Positions 1-10,371 of a stretch of 64,000 nt of DNA are shown in pieces. This DNA is from Macrolepiota albuminosa. Lineage: Eukaryota; Basidiomycota; Agaricomycetes; Agaricales; Agaricaceae. The notes under the pieces were generated by a model. It saw only the letters and a program-made list of their open reading frames with translations. It was not told the DNA's origin and ran no database searches. Numbering within the stretch: position 1 is the stretch's first letter; each line of letters starts with the position of its first letter. The translations under genes and the position numbers were made by a program. The stretch lies in NCBI GenBank assembly GCA_027475525.1, contig JAMWFC010000113.1:2158001-2222000 (forward strand), given 5' to 3'.

Positions 1-1172
1 GACCTCAGCCGCATGCTACCAGAGCAGGTAAGCTCCAAGAGTGTGATATGCGATAAGGATATAATGATGTACAGCAGAATTATTAAAAACGAAACTGGTG
101 GAAGCATATACGGGCACCGCCCGAGCATTGGTGGCAGAATCTGGCTCTTGACCACCGTGCAATTGGATTGTCTCGAACTCTGGCGTCCTAAATATTAGAA
201 CAGTCATGATCATTGTCAAAGTAGATGCAGGTCATATAACGTACTTGTAAAACTTCTCAGTCATGATGAAAGTGGATAAGCAAGCTAAGGTTGAGGTAGT
301 AGAGTGGTCAAGTGATGTGTTCAGGTGGGTGAAATGCAGCGATCGATCACAGATGATATGTTAAAGCACGGAGCGAAACTCTTGGGAAACTGTACTCCCT
401 CGCTCGTCATCTGGCTGCGGAGTTTTGAGATTTGACGTTTCCATCAGTGATTGCCTTGGGAAACTGGAACTAGTAAGGCGCCAGGCCCAGAAGCGTGGGG
501 TATTCCATCAATGATGGCAATGGCAGACCCGCCGTTTCCGGTCTGTTCTCATATATTTACGATTCTTTCTGCACGCGGCACTATGAAAAACGACGGGTTT
601 TCGTCCATTCTTGCACAGACGCTCAACCAGCTATACACATCGTGCATAGTGGATAACAGTCTGTATATTACTGGACTAACGGATACTTGTCTTCCTTAAA
701 GGTGACAAGGACATAGAAGTTACAAACTTTCCCGCCAATGTGCGTATACGTAGCTATAGGTGAGTCGAAGTACAAAGCTTAAGGATATTAGATGATTATT
801 TGTAAGCTTGTCGCTTACTATGTCTTGGACGCGTTTGGGACGAGTACTAGTATTCGAGGACCACAGAACGACCGATCGTGTGGTTTTTGACAGTTTGCTT
901 TGACATATATATATATTCGACATAGGGGCTAGATAGCTTAGTCCTCTTTTATTCCTTGTTTTATCTTCGTGCTATTCTGTTGTCGGCGCGCGCGTGTCAG
1001 TGATCCAGTGAAGTACCATCAAAGGATCCTCTATCCTCTCACATTATTCCCCAATTTCAGACTGTATCATCACAGGAGTCGAAAGTCAATGCAGATAACC
1101 TTATCAGTCGTAATTGAGTACAAAAGATTCGCTACTCTCGCAACTCGTACAGTCCTTTACCTCATCCATGCG
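1..1172. other. Stretch without a recognised gene (3' flank of P450-1)
   Basis: I see no supported gene here. A plus-strand ORF of 82 codons at 451-699 has no family I recognise, and its opposite strand is open in places as well, so neither reading is convincing. The segment directly before 1173 is the 3' flank of the minus-strand P450 gene. No tRNA, terminal repeats or tandem array was seen. Confidence 0.5.
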
Positions 1173-3301
1173 TCAATGATCAATGTCCTGGATAAGAAGC
1201 ATAGCCTTTTCTGAACGGGGTGTGATTGAACACTTGAAGGGCTTCGGGTGGCTGTCAAATCGTATTTGTTTAAATTCATTCGACGAGGGTATAGAAATTC
1301 TCGATACCTTATTCCTCCTTCTGTAGTCTCGTAGACGGGTTCGATGGTGACACCATTCTCAACATACTTTGATATGTCAAAAACGGCAAGAGACATCGCA
1401 CATGAGATGAACACTGAGGCGTCCGCAAGATGCAAACCTGAAGTCGTCATATGAGCGAAAATATTTTGATTTGAGACTCAATGAGTGCAATGGTACCTGG
1501 ACAGATGCTAAACGGCAACTGAGATAGGTGGTGCTAATGGAATTGAGCGGCACCTTACCGTCTTCCAAAACCAAAGCAAGCGGTACGAGGGTCTGGTTCA
1601 ACTGGCTTATTATCCCTCTGAATAAATCTCTCTGGGTCGAATTGGTGTGGATTGGCATAGACTCCAGGGTCATGCAGAATCCCCCTGACGAGTAGTGATG
1701 AACTTCAAATTAGGACATCTGTTTCTATCGTTGACACCCACCGAATATTGGCAATTACCACAGATCCCCCTGGGATCAAATACCCATCATGCACATCATC
1801 CTTGATCGAGCGGTGCAGCATGCCTAGACTCGGCAACGCGTTATCAGAAGATTGATCGATAGATAAAGCAACAGCTGCTAACCAATCGGAGCAACAACGT
1901 TCCAACGGAAAACCTCCTTCGTCAGGGCGTCCAAGTAAGGTAGATACTGGCGATCTTCTAATGTAGGAAGGCGATCGTTGCCGATAACCGAGTCAATCTC
2001 TGCTTGGGCTTTCTTCATGACTTCAGGATACAAAGTCATGGCAAGGAAAAATGAGTATATCGAAGAAACGGTCTAGGCGGGGACGTCAATACTGCAATAT
2101 TTTTGTCAAACAGATCACACTTACGGTATCAGCACCACCTTTATGGAAGGTGAACATCAATACTTGGGAGTTTGACTTCTGATGGCGCTAGCGTACCTGC
2201 ATATAGGCTGACTGCACTCCACTTGATATCAAATTCGTCCTCGGGATTATGATCTTCCAGGAGGCTCGATGTAAAGGAAACTGACGCTCGGCCTGCAGCC
2301 TGTGAAGAGTTAGGCAAGTAACCGGAGGCATCTTGCATGCACTTTTACCAATTCGCGTTTCACAAAGTTGTAGGGTCGGTCGACTAATTCGACTAGGGTA
2401 GCAGCCCACTCCTTTGCTTTTCGCTTGAAGCCAGCCCCGGGTAACCAAATCGGTACATGACGCACTGCACAAACAGGACATATTCAGAGTTGTGCTCCGT
2501 GCCGTTGAAGAAATCAGATTACAGAAAGGCAGAACATCAACCAGATGGCTGCCAGGTGTCAGAGCAAGAGAGAACTGTTCCATGGCCGTATCTGCAAGCT
2601 TCACAAAGGGATCATTGTTCTCTTGAGCCTCATAGCCATGTATTATACGCATGATAATAGCCCCTGCAGTACTAGAAGAGATAACAGGAGTCACAGTAAT
2701 ATCAGCAAGGGTATGTATTTAAACTCACTGTCGAACATGTTTGGAGAGATCAGCAGGATTCTTCAGGACGCGACGGAGAAACTTATGCGTCTCAAGCTCC
2801 TCGATATGAGAGAATTGTTTTATACTAGCATGACTTCCAATAACGCCGTGGGCCAAACGACGATAGCGACGGAAGCGTTCACCATAAGGCAAAAGAACGA
2901 GAGCGTTCTTCCAGCCGACAAGATTACCACCAAACTGCATGACAGGGCGATCTGAGTAGTTTAAGCTCTTCTTCTCAAGCAACTCTTTGGCAGATTCAGC
3001 TGAATTCAAGATAATGATAGGCTGGCCGAAGACCGTTATCGAACATATACTCCCTAAACATTATCAATGACGGCATGTTTGCTCTGAAGTCGTCACGCTC
3101 ACCGTATTGCTGACCCCATTTTCTGAATGTTAGCCACTCCTCTTTGGAAGGCATGTCCAAGATATTACCGATTAATGGGTATCTTTTTGGCCCAGGGGGG
3201 AGCGGCTCTTTCTTTCTCCGACAGACAAATCTACTCAGGATGAATAAACCAAGAAATGCGCAGGTAACATCGATAGGGTTTATGTCGCCAAGAGACGTCA
3301 T
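1173..3301 (-). CDS. Cytochrome P450 monooxygenase, P450-1 (12 exons, 507 aa)
   Basis: Haem-thiolate monooxygenase, probably ER-anchored and dependent on P450 reductase; the substrate is unknown. I join exons 3301-3103, 3053-2729, 2671-2523, 2464-2349, 2299-2197, 2138-2125, 2072-1883, 1823-1742, 1684-1559, 1507-1497, 1437-1308 and 1251-1173. The sum is 1524 nt, exactly 508 codons with the stop. A hydrophobic N-terminal anchor is followed by the proline hinge [13 protein letters not shown]. The I-helix AGGADTT lies at about residues 297-303, ExxR is E355-R358, a DPERF motif follows, and the haem loop FGFGRRICPG has Cys437. The I-helix and haem Cys sit on micro-exons of 14 and 11 nt. The start at 3301 was chosen by alignment to the paralog at 37300. 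The family resembles the CYP64-like/CYP5144-type P450s expanded in basidiomycetes, but the exact CYP family cannot be assigned by eye. No lesion was seen. Confidence 0.9.
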
Positions 3302-4360
3302 TAAAGTAGAGGCTGGGATAAACAACGATATCAAGTCTTCAGTGGCCCAGAAGGCGAGACAGGATGCTGATGAGGGTTGCGAGCAGTTGCAACTTTGCAA
3401 TTGGAAGCTTTACTACTTTATCTTAGCTTCGAAATCTTATATATCAGATCGGTTGTCATCCTGATACCATCAAATAGTCTAAAGATTTCCAATAGCAAAA
3501 GCGTGGTACAAACCGTAACGTCGCGTAACCTTAGGCACAAATAATTCTTATGAATTGATGTCAGGGACGTCAACGTCCAGTTTTCGATGGATTCGACACT
3601 TCAGCAAAGCTGCATTTCTTTTTGAACATAGTTTGCCTCGAGTCACTTCCAGTGCTAGCTACCCACATTCACGATACGCATTCCTAGCGGGCTTAGAGCC
3701 CATCCGGGTCGCTTCATTGACCCTGAAACATTACGTATTCCATAGAAATTTTTAAGCACTACACACCTCTGAATGGGAGGAAGATGCAGTGAGTAGACAT
3801 TGATATATAGCCAGCATACAACGCAGTCACCGGCGCGATCCGAATAAGGGCCTGTACGACAATGAAAGAGAGTTTAATTTCAAGAGGCATAACCTTCGGC
3901 CAGCAATGACTCGACAGCTATTCTCCAGATAGCCGTCGTTTCCAAGGTTTAGCAGTCAGCTAGTGCGGAGGAACTTCATGGGTGACCAGGGGGAAAGCAA
4001 TTGGATAGTGGCTGAGAGCAGACCGCAGAGTTATGTGTGTTGAACTGGAACGTATGGACTCCCAGGAGTTTGCGGGCAAGGGTCGTTCTTCACATAACGC
4101 TATGTCAAAGAAGAGAAGTAGTAAATGACCCCTGTGTCACGTGGTGGGAACACTACGCTCACGTGTTAAAATAGGGGGAAAAACACTCACGATCCGTTTC
4201 TACCGTAAACGACGTGCGTTGTCCTTGATCGTAGTTGGCTCCATTATAGTAATGGAAGGTCCTGTCAAAGGTAAATCATAACCTTATACACGGAAAGAAC
4301 TGGTTACACTTTATTACGCTTCAAGTATGAATAAAAGAAGAACATGCTTCACGTCTTGGC
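3302..4360. other. Upstream region of P450-1, no gene recognised
   Basis: This holds the presumed promoter of the minus-strand P450 gene and about 1 kb of unassigned sequence up to the first base of the retroelement. Short ORFs (for example 3555-3755) have no recognisable domain. I saw no TATA box that I would defend, no terminal repeats and no RNA gene. Confidence 0.4.
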
Positions 4361-4948
4361 TCGACGTAAACGCGGGTTCCAAGGGTAAGGAGCGTTTTCG
4401 GAGGCCTCTGCGTGGCAAACGGTTACATCCCGGATCACCATGACTAAAGGTCGTTCTCGGCTTGATGCCATTGCTTTGGCGGATGTTGAGTCGGGAACGG
4501 TATGGCCCGAAGTCGTACAGATTCAGTCTTTTACATGCAACGGTCTTGCATATTCATCAGCGAAGAAAATTTTTCTTTCAGTGCAACGGTCTTGCACTCT
4601 CACAGTTATCATTGTCTACCAGGTGAGCGCAGAGTCGCTCAGTCATCACAGATCACAGCTTCATACACCTCACAGAGTAGTGATTGGCCCTCACAGTGTT
4701 TCTTCAGTCCTACGTACAGAAAGCTTCACTACTCTGAGATGTAAGATCTCACAGTGTCAGTCGATGACGGGCTCATCTCATCAGTCACAGCAGATCGAAA
4801 ACGGACTTGCTTATAAAAGGAATTATCCTTACGGGCATTTTCCGTTACAGCAGTAAGAAAAGATCAGTATAGACATCGTTTTGTCAACCTAATTCTTTCA
4901 TTTTTGGTATTAGAAATTGATACGTTTAGTCACCTCGTTTTTCGCGCA
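4361..4948 (+). repeat. Retroelement repeat A1 (left split direct repeat)
   Basis: 588 bp, repeated at 9372-9959 with a single visible difference (ttttgtc here, tttcgtc there). It carries an ORF of 138 codons from 4440, which I take to be incidental. It has several TCACAG motifs between about 4600 and 4800 and a TATA-like box at 4812. The first element gene starts 39 bp downstream. Confidence 0.9.
4812..4819 (+). promoter_or_regulatory. TATA-like box in repeat A1
   Basis: TATAAAAG lies about 170 bp before the ATG of the gag-like ORF, with a cluster of TCACAG hexamers upstream. The same box occurs at 9823-9830 in A2. Its position suits transcription from A1 through the ORFs. This is inference; no transcript data were available. 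Confidence 0.4.
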
Positions 4949-4986
4949 TTATATTACTCGTTCCTCGTCATCAAAATCTATTATAC

Positions 4987-6282
4987 ATGACCCAACATGA
5001 GGGCATCGAGACTATTTCGCGAGAGTCTGAAAACTCGGATCACGCAGTTGATGACCACTCCGAGGCCATTCATACCGAATGCCAAAAACTCATCGAAGAG
5101 ACCCTTGACGGAAAGATTTCCGTCCCAGAATTCATCCAGTCACTTAGGGGTTTGGGACTTAATGCAGTTGAGGCTCAAGATTATGTTGACGAGGTTATGC
5201 AACGAATCGAAATTCGAAACGCAAAAGCAAAGCAAGTGCATACACCATCGCGCGAGCCATCTCCTCGAGGGGATCAACAAGGAGAGCAAGCAGGAGGGTC
5301 TCAAGCTAGAGCGGTTGAAGCAGCAGCGTGGGAGGCACTGCAGGCAAAACTGGATCACGCCATGGTTCAGCCCACGCACTCGTCATCCTTTACTCTTGAA
5401 CAGCTTGCTGAACTTCTGGGAAGTTCTAAAACATCAGGTTCAGCTGCTCCCATTCCCGAAGCTGTTCTTGCCGAGGCTCCACATCTCTCTCGGTTGCAAA
5501 GTAAAGCATCAGTTGACCCGTATATCTCAAAAACATGGAGTTTACGACGGACATACGCGAAAGAGAAAGTGGTGGATGGGCTTATCGACCTTGGTCAAGT
5601 GCAGCCTCTCAAGGATCCCATATCTCGTGCGATGTGGAAGTTGGTTATTCTCGACCACTTTGTTGACTTCGAAAAGCTGTACGCAACGCTTGATAAAGGA
5701 TATGATCACAACGATGAGCCAAAAGTTTTTATGGGGGGTTTCTACCTCATTAAAAAAGACCACGCAACTGCTAAAAAACCAGTACAAACGGAGTCAGATT
5801 GGACACGTGTGTTTGACGCTTGGATGGCGGCAGTGTTGCTGTTTTATCCTCATAGGGAGGACGAGCTATCAAATTATAGAAACAAGATTATTGACTTCTG
5901 TCATTCTATTCCTAATGGGGCGTCTATGGCTATACGTTACGATGTCGACATCAGGGATCGTTATGCACGAAATCCATTTCGCATGGACGATGACAAGAAA
6001 CTTCATATCCCTTTCTTGGCTCAACTCTTTAACTCGCAATCAAGTAACGCTGGTACAAAGCGTAGTATACCATCTCATTTCACTCCTCGAAAACGTATGG
6101 CAGCAATTTGCCAGAATTGGAACTTGGGAATATGTTCGTCAGATCCCTGCCCTGGAGGCCGTCGCCATAACATTTGCTGCGAGTGCCTCGGTGCCCACAA
6201 GGCTAGAGATGTTGAAGAGTGCTCCCGAAAACTTAACCAACGACGTCAGCAGTATCGAGCATCAGTCAATGGGGGAAAGTAG
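4987..6282 (+). CDS. Gag-like ORF1 of the tyrosine-recombinase retroelement (431 aa)
   Basis: Putative structural (Gag) protein. The N-terminal half is acidic, with low-complexity stretches around residues 75-110. The C-terminus has a Cys/His-rich segment beginning ICQNWNLGIC and continuing with a CxxC and HKARDVEEC, like the zinc-binding tail of Gag proteins in DIRS/Ngaro elements. I chose the first ATG after A1, at 4987, which opens the whole frame. The 3' end overlaps the region from which the +1-frame RT ORF must be read. Full length, with no internal stop. Confidence 0.8.
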   Translation: MTQHEGIETISRESENSDHAVDDHSEAIHTECQKLIEETLDGKISVPEFIQSLRGLGLNAVEAQDYVDEVMQRIEIRNAKAKQVHTPSREPSPRGDQQGEQAGGSQARAVEAAAWEALQAKLDHAMVQPTHSSSFTLEQLAELLGSSKTSGSAAPIPEAVLAEAPHLSRLQSKASVDPYISKTWSLRRTYAKEKVVDGLIDLGQVQPLKDPISRAMWKLVILDHFVDFEKLYATLDKGYDHNDEPKVFMGGFYLIKKDHATAKKPVQTESDWTRVFDAWMAAVLLFYPHREDELSNYRNKIIDFCHSIPNGASMAIRYDVDIRDRYARNPFRMDDDKKLHIPFLAQLFNSQSSNAGTKRSIPSHFTPRKRMAAICQNWNLGICSSDPCPGGRRHNICCECLGAHKARDVEECSRKLNQRRQQYRASVNGGK

Positions 6283-8170
6283 AGGAGACAATATAAGAGT
6301 TCGAGAGCCGCGGTCATTAAAAACCTCAGGCATTAAAAGGCCACTAGATTCATCGACGTCAGAGGATCCAAAATTCAGACGAGGATTTGTATGGGATTAT
6401 GATAGAACTTCAGACGTGACATCTCCATCAGCTATGGATACCGAGAAAGCTCTGCCTCTTCCCAGGCCACCACAGCATCTCATAGAAGACCCATCGTTAC
6501 AATCTACGCTGAAGGCATTACAGAACAGCATTCGTGTTGAAACTCCGTTTAACATCGACAAATTTGAGAAAAGTCTATGGGACCACCCGAATCAGCCATT
6601 CGTGAAATCAGTTATGAGAAGTCTACGCGAGGGTTTTTGGCCATTTGATGAAGGTGACTGGTTGGCCGACGATGATGATCCGTTATCAAACTATTCGTCC
6701 GAAGAGGAAGACTTAGAAGCTATTAGAGCTTTTCGAGACAAAGAACTAAACACAAACCATTGGTCGAGGGCAGACAATGTGGAGGAATTGCTGCCGGGTA
6801 TGAAGGCTTCACCGTTGTTCGTCGTTTGGCAGAGAAACAAGGCGCGAGTTGTTACAGATCATTCAGCATCGGGTATAAACGATGGCATACCCAAGGTGGA
6901 AGCAAAAGTTCGATACGATGACATGAGAACCTTTGGCCAAGCTATATATAATGCAAAACGGAGATTCTTGAATGAGACGTTAGTCACTTGGAAGTCGGAT
7001 GTGGCAAGTGCCTTCTTGAATCTACCAGCTCATCCGTTATGGCAGATTCGTCAAGTAGTAAAAGTGGAGGGAATCTGGTATATTGTGCATCGACTGGTCT
7101 TTGGAAATCGAGCATCACCGAGGTGTTGGTGTGCAGTGTCATCACTTATGTGCTGGATCGGAATCAAAAAGCTCAACATAGTGGACCTTCATGTATTTAT
7201 GGACGACTTTTTCTCGTGGGATCGTGAAGGAAACATGGTCACATACAAGGGCAGGATTCGACCGAAGGATCAAGCACAACTACTGATCTTCTGGGATGCG
7301 ATCGGGTGTCCTTGGGAAGAAAAGAAGCAAGAGTTCGGTCAGAAGTTGAAAATCATAGGATTCTGGGTGGACATAAACAACGGTACTATTACACTCACTG
7401 AAGAATCAACAGCCGATATAGTATCCAAGATTAACCTTTTTATTGACACACCATCTCGCCGACCTCCACTGCGGACATGGCAAAGATTAGCTGGTCATCT
7501 GAACTGGTTACTCAATGTCCTTCCTTGGGGTCGACCAGCTCTCACGGAGATGTATCGAAAGATGGCAGGAAAGGATGCTATGCACGCGGGCATTTACCTC
7601 AATAAAGAAATCGTAACCGATATGAAATGGCTCATCGAGATTATTCCAAAATCGATGGGAGTTCGATTCTTGGAGACAACCAGATGGAAGAATCAAGCCG
7701 CAGACATGGTCATTTGGACGGATGCCAGCCTCAAGTTGGGAATGGCATTTGTATATGCCGGCAATGGCTTTGTATATCAGATTATGCCGCATGATACGTC
7801 TCAAAAGATCGATATCTTCTTTCTTGAGCTTACTGCCATTTTGTCAGCCATTTTTCACGTGGCATCATTCACGCATCCACCACGGCGTTTACTTATATTC
7901 ACGGATAGTCTTGATTCGGTGGCCGTATTCAATACTTTGGGAGCAGCCGAGCCGCTCCATAATTCAGTGATTCGGGCTGTGGCCGGAATCATTCTTCAGA
8001 CAGGTATAGATTTAAAGGTTTGTCACATAGCGGGCAAGGACAACATCAGAGCTGATCTCCTGTCACGATTGCTTCTTGACGAGTACAAACGAAAATTTCC
8101 CGCAGATCGCGTCCGCCAATTTGAGCCTCCTCGAGACCTACTGCCGACGCGATGGAGAGAGTGCTTTTAA
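6210..8170 (+). CDS. Reverse transcriptase / RNase H polyprotein (ORF2) of the retroelement
   Basis: The frame is open from 4997 to 8170, but its first 1.2 kb only shadows ORF1, so the real protein probably starts near 6200-6290. The RT palm motif FMDD (in HVFMDDFFSW, near 7196-7210) supplies the two catalytic aspartates. It is followed by an RNase H-like domain with WTDAS, FFLELTA, FTDSLDSVAVFN and HIAGKDNIRADLLSR. RT directly followed by RNase H, with no DDE integrase, is the DIRS layout. The ORF is in +1 relative to ORF1 and overlaps the recombinase ORF by 19 nt. It may be made by frameshifting, reinitiation or splicing; the start coordinate is approximate. Confidence 0.85.
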
Positions 8171-9156
8171 GCACGTTGGGTGGATCGTCAAGGCATAAAA
8201 CGACGATCCGCCCACCAATGGCATTATCGGATTTAGATGAGCTCACTTTGCATCTACAGGTCCATGCCATTGAAAAATCCACCGCAAGCGGTTACGCTAC
8301 AGGAGCTCGTGACTATGTAAAATTTTGTATACATCATAATCTTCCTCTTGATCCTACACCTCAGACGTTATCACGATATATCGCTTACACTTCAAGATAC
8401 ATAGCTTCAGGACCCAAATATCTTACTGGCTTACGTCACTTTATTAGGGGATTCTACCCCGATTTTGATAGCAACAGGGCGCATCCTCTGGTACAAGCCA
8501 CTATTAGAGGATCAAAAAAAGTGCGAGCTGATCCTATCCAGAGGAAACGACCGTTACGTTTACAACATCTGAAATCGTTTGTGGATAAAGCACGCTCCAC
8601 AGGAGATTATGACGATTTCTTATTCGCAACCATGATGGCTTGTTGTTTCTACGCTTGTCACCGATCAGGAGAGTTGGTTAAGAAGACAGCGAAGGAACAG
8701 CCCGATTGGAGAAAGATCATAAAACGTTCATCATTGAAATTCACTCCAGGTTACGCAGGCTACCACCTACCATATCATAAGGCTGATCCTTTCTTTCATG
8801 GCACCGATATTCTCTTTACCCATCACGATATAGCCGATCCTGTGGAACTATTACAAGAATACACCAAATGGCGAGATAAAATCCATGGTTTTCGACGGGC
8901 ATTGTTCATTCGAGAGGATGGTTCACTACCGACCAGAGCATGGTTTGAGTCTAAGTTGTTCACATTCGTGGACCGATCATTTGGCGGACACTCAGCACGA
9001 GCAGGTGGAGCCACCTTTTATGCAGCATTGGGAATTACAGAAGACGTTATAAAAGCAATAGGACGATGGTCTTCTTCAGCATGGACAACATACGTTCGCG
9101 AGAACCCTTGCGTCAGGATGGCTCTACAGCTGGCAATTATCAAAAAGCGTCATTAA
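8152..9156 (+). CDS. Tyrosine recombinase (ORF3) of the retroelement (334 aa)
   Basis: Site-specific recombinase expected to insert the circular DNA copy of the element. The catalytic set is visible: Arg171 in CHRSGELV, His280-x-x-Arg283 in GGHSARAGG, Trp306 in IGRWSS (the His/Trp position) and Tyr314 in TTYVRENP. The N-terminal 130 residues resemble the SAM-like core-binding domain of phage-integrase-type enzymes. The start at 8152 gives a 19-nt overlap with ORF2. The true start could be the Met at 8218, since the first 22 residues are weakly conserved-looking. No lesion was seen. Confidence 0.9.
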   Translation: MERVLLSTLGGSSRHKTTIRPPMALSDLDELTLHLQVHAIEKSTASGYATGARDYVKFCIHHNLPLDPTPQTLSRYIAYTSRYIASGPKYLTGLRHFIRGFYPDFDSNRAHPLVQATIRGSKKVRADPIQRKRPLRLQHLKSFVDKARSTGDYDDFLFATMMACCFYACHRSGELVKKTAKEQPDWRKIIKRSSLKFTPGYAGYHLPYHKADPFFHGTDILFTHHDIADPVELLQEYTKWRDKIHGFRRALFIREDGSLPTRAWFESKLFTFVDRSFGGHSARAGGATFYAALGITEDVIKAIGRWSSSAWTTYVRENPCVRMALQLAIIKKRH

Positions 9157-9239
9157 GCTTAGCTTTCTCTCATCAGCTACTCGCAGCATCTTTCTCACCA
9201 CCACCATCCCCTCCTCACTCCTCATCAGCCTTTTCTCAA

Positions 9240-9371
9240 TAGCCGTCGCTACGCCGCTGCCTCGAGAAATTACACCTCGAGAAAATACAGAAAAAGAAAA
9301 AGTGATCGCCTCGGCGATCGATATGCGCTAAAACTTCGATTCAGACATTTCCACGCGACGAGCTGCAGAGG
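9240..9371 (+). repeat. Retroelement repeat B1
   Basis: 132 bp immediately before A2. It matches B2 at 10024-10101 at both ends but contains an extra 54 nt, rich in gaaaaag and cctcggcgatcg, between cctcgag and atatgcgc. B1 and B2 both end in gagctgcagagg. Confidence 0.85.
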
Positions 9372-9959
9372 TCGACGTAAACGCGGGTTCCAAGGGTAAG
9401 GAGCGTTTTCGGAGGCCTCTGCGTGGCAAACGGTTACATCCCGGATCACCATGACTAAAGGTCGTTCTCGGCTTGATGCCATTGCTTTGGCGGATGTTGA
9501 GTCGGGAACGGTATGGCCCGAAGTCGTACAGATTCAGTCTTTTACATGCAACGGTCTTGCATATTCATCAGCGAAGAAAATTTTTCTTTCAGTGCAACGG
9601 TCTTGCACTCTCACAGTTATCATTGTCTACCAGGTGAGCGCAGAGTCGCTCAGTCATCACAGATCACAGCTTCATACACCTCACAGAGTAGTGATTGGCC
9701 CTCACAGTGTTTCTTCAGTCCTACGTACAGAAAGCTTCACTACTCTGAGATGTAAGATCTCACAGTGTCAGTCGATGACGGGCTCATCTCATCAGTCACA
9801 GCAGATCGAAAACGGACTTGCTTATAAAAGGAATTATCCTTACGGGCATTTTCCGTTACAGCAGTAAGAAAAGATCAGTATAGACATCGTTTCGTCAACC
9901 TAATTCTTTCATTTTTGGTATTAGAAATTGATACGTTTAGTCACCTCGTTTTTCGCGCA
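9372..9959 (+). repeat. Retroelement repeat A2
   Basis: Second 588-bp copy of the A repeat, abutting B1. It carries the same 138-codon incidental ORF (9451-9867) and TATA-like box (9823-9830) as A1. The near identity to A1 means little time since the last replication cycle. Confidence 0.9.
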
Positions 9960-10023
9960 CCCTCCCACCTCTCCCTGATAACAATTATCTATTTTCAGTT
10001 ACACTTCAGTACATACTACTGTT

Positions 10024-10101
10024 TAGCCGTCGCTACGCCGCTGCCTCGAGATATGCGCTAAAACTTCGATTCAGACATTTCCACGCGACGAGCTGCAGAG
10101 G
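10024..10101 (+). repeat. Retroelement repeat B2 (right terminus)
   Basis: 78 bp, equal to B1 without its central 54 nt. It forms the right end of the element; host-like sequence resumes at 10102. Between A2 and B2 lie 64 bp (9960-10023) of pyrimidine-rich sequence. Confidence 0.8.
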
Positions 10102-10371
10102 AAGCAGGTCCTGTACAAGCCATAAGGCCTAAGGCAGCACGACGAGCAACACATAGAGAAATCTGAAATGTGATATGATTGGTAATCGGCGTGGTCTCAG
10201 TCAACAGCTTACTTATGACGAAATCAAGGGTCTTCTTCAGGAACGTCGGTAAAGGCAACAAATAAATGGGTGTGTTCTGTCTGCCTAACCATGATTTACT
10301 TTTATCTCTCGTTTGAAATTGCCAAAGATGGCCTTAAATATAGCTATGGTCGACTATTTCAAAACTGATTA
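10102..10371. other. Host sequence flanking the retroelement
   Basis: A minus-strand reading frame (10102-10261) runs into the retroelement end and continues in frame from the left flank (below 4361) for about 20 codons before a stop, which suggests the element landed in a reading frame. The protein is not recognisable. The 110 bp before the MITE hold nothing I can name. Confidence 0.3.

Larger units (their letters stand above)
4361..10101 (+). mobile_element. Full-length tyrosine-recombinase (DIRS/Ngaro-type) retroelement
   Basis: The order is A1 (4361-4948), three overlapping ORFs (gag-like, RT/RNase H, tyrosine recombinase), B1 (9240-9371), A2 (9372-9959), a short spacer, then B2 (10024-10101). 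A1 and A2 are direct repeats with a constant offset of 5011 bp; I noticed one mismatch between them. B2 matches B1 except for a 54-nt segment missing from B2. This A1-ORFs-B1-A2-B2 plan is the split direct repeat known from Ngaro and PAT-like members of the DIRS order. These integrate through a circular intermediate using a tyrosine recombinase instead of a DDE integrase, and they leave no target-site duplication. None was seen here. All ORFs are open, so the copy looks young and possibly autonomous. A Crypton is excluded because an RT is present. Confidence 0.93.

Noticed and set aside
451..699. 82-codon plus ORF near the left edge
   Set aside because: No recognisable family, and the opposite strand is equally open; not enough to call a gene.
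2300..2348. Apparent frameshift in P450-1
   Set aside because: A 49-nt intron at 2300-2348 restores the frame, at the same position as the intron at 38266-38314 in P450-2.
4440..4856. 138-codon ORF repeated at 9451-9867 as a retroelement gene
   Set aside because: It lies in the A repeat, duplicates only because the repeat does, and has no recognisable domain.
4997..6200. N-terminal 400 codons of the 1057-codon ORF as part of the RT protein
   Set aside because: This part lies under the gag-like ORF in another frame and has no recognisable sequence; RT homology starts after about 6500.
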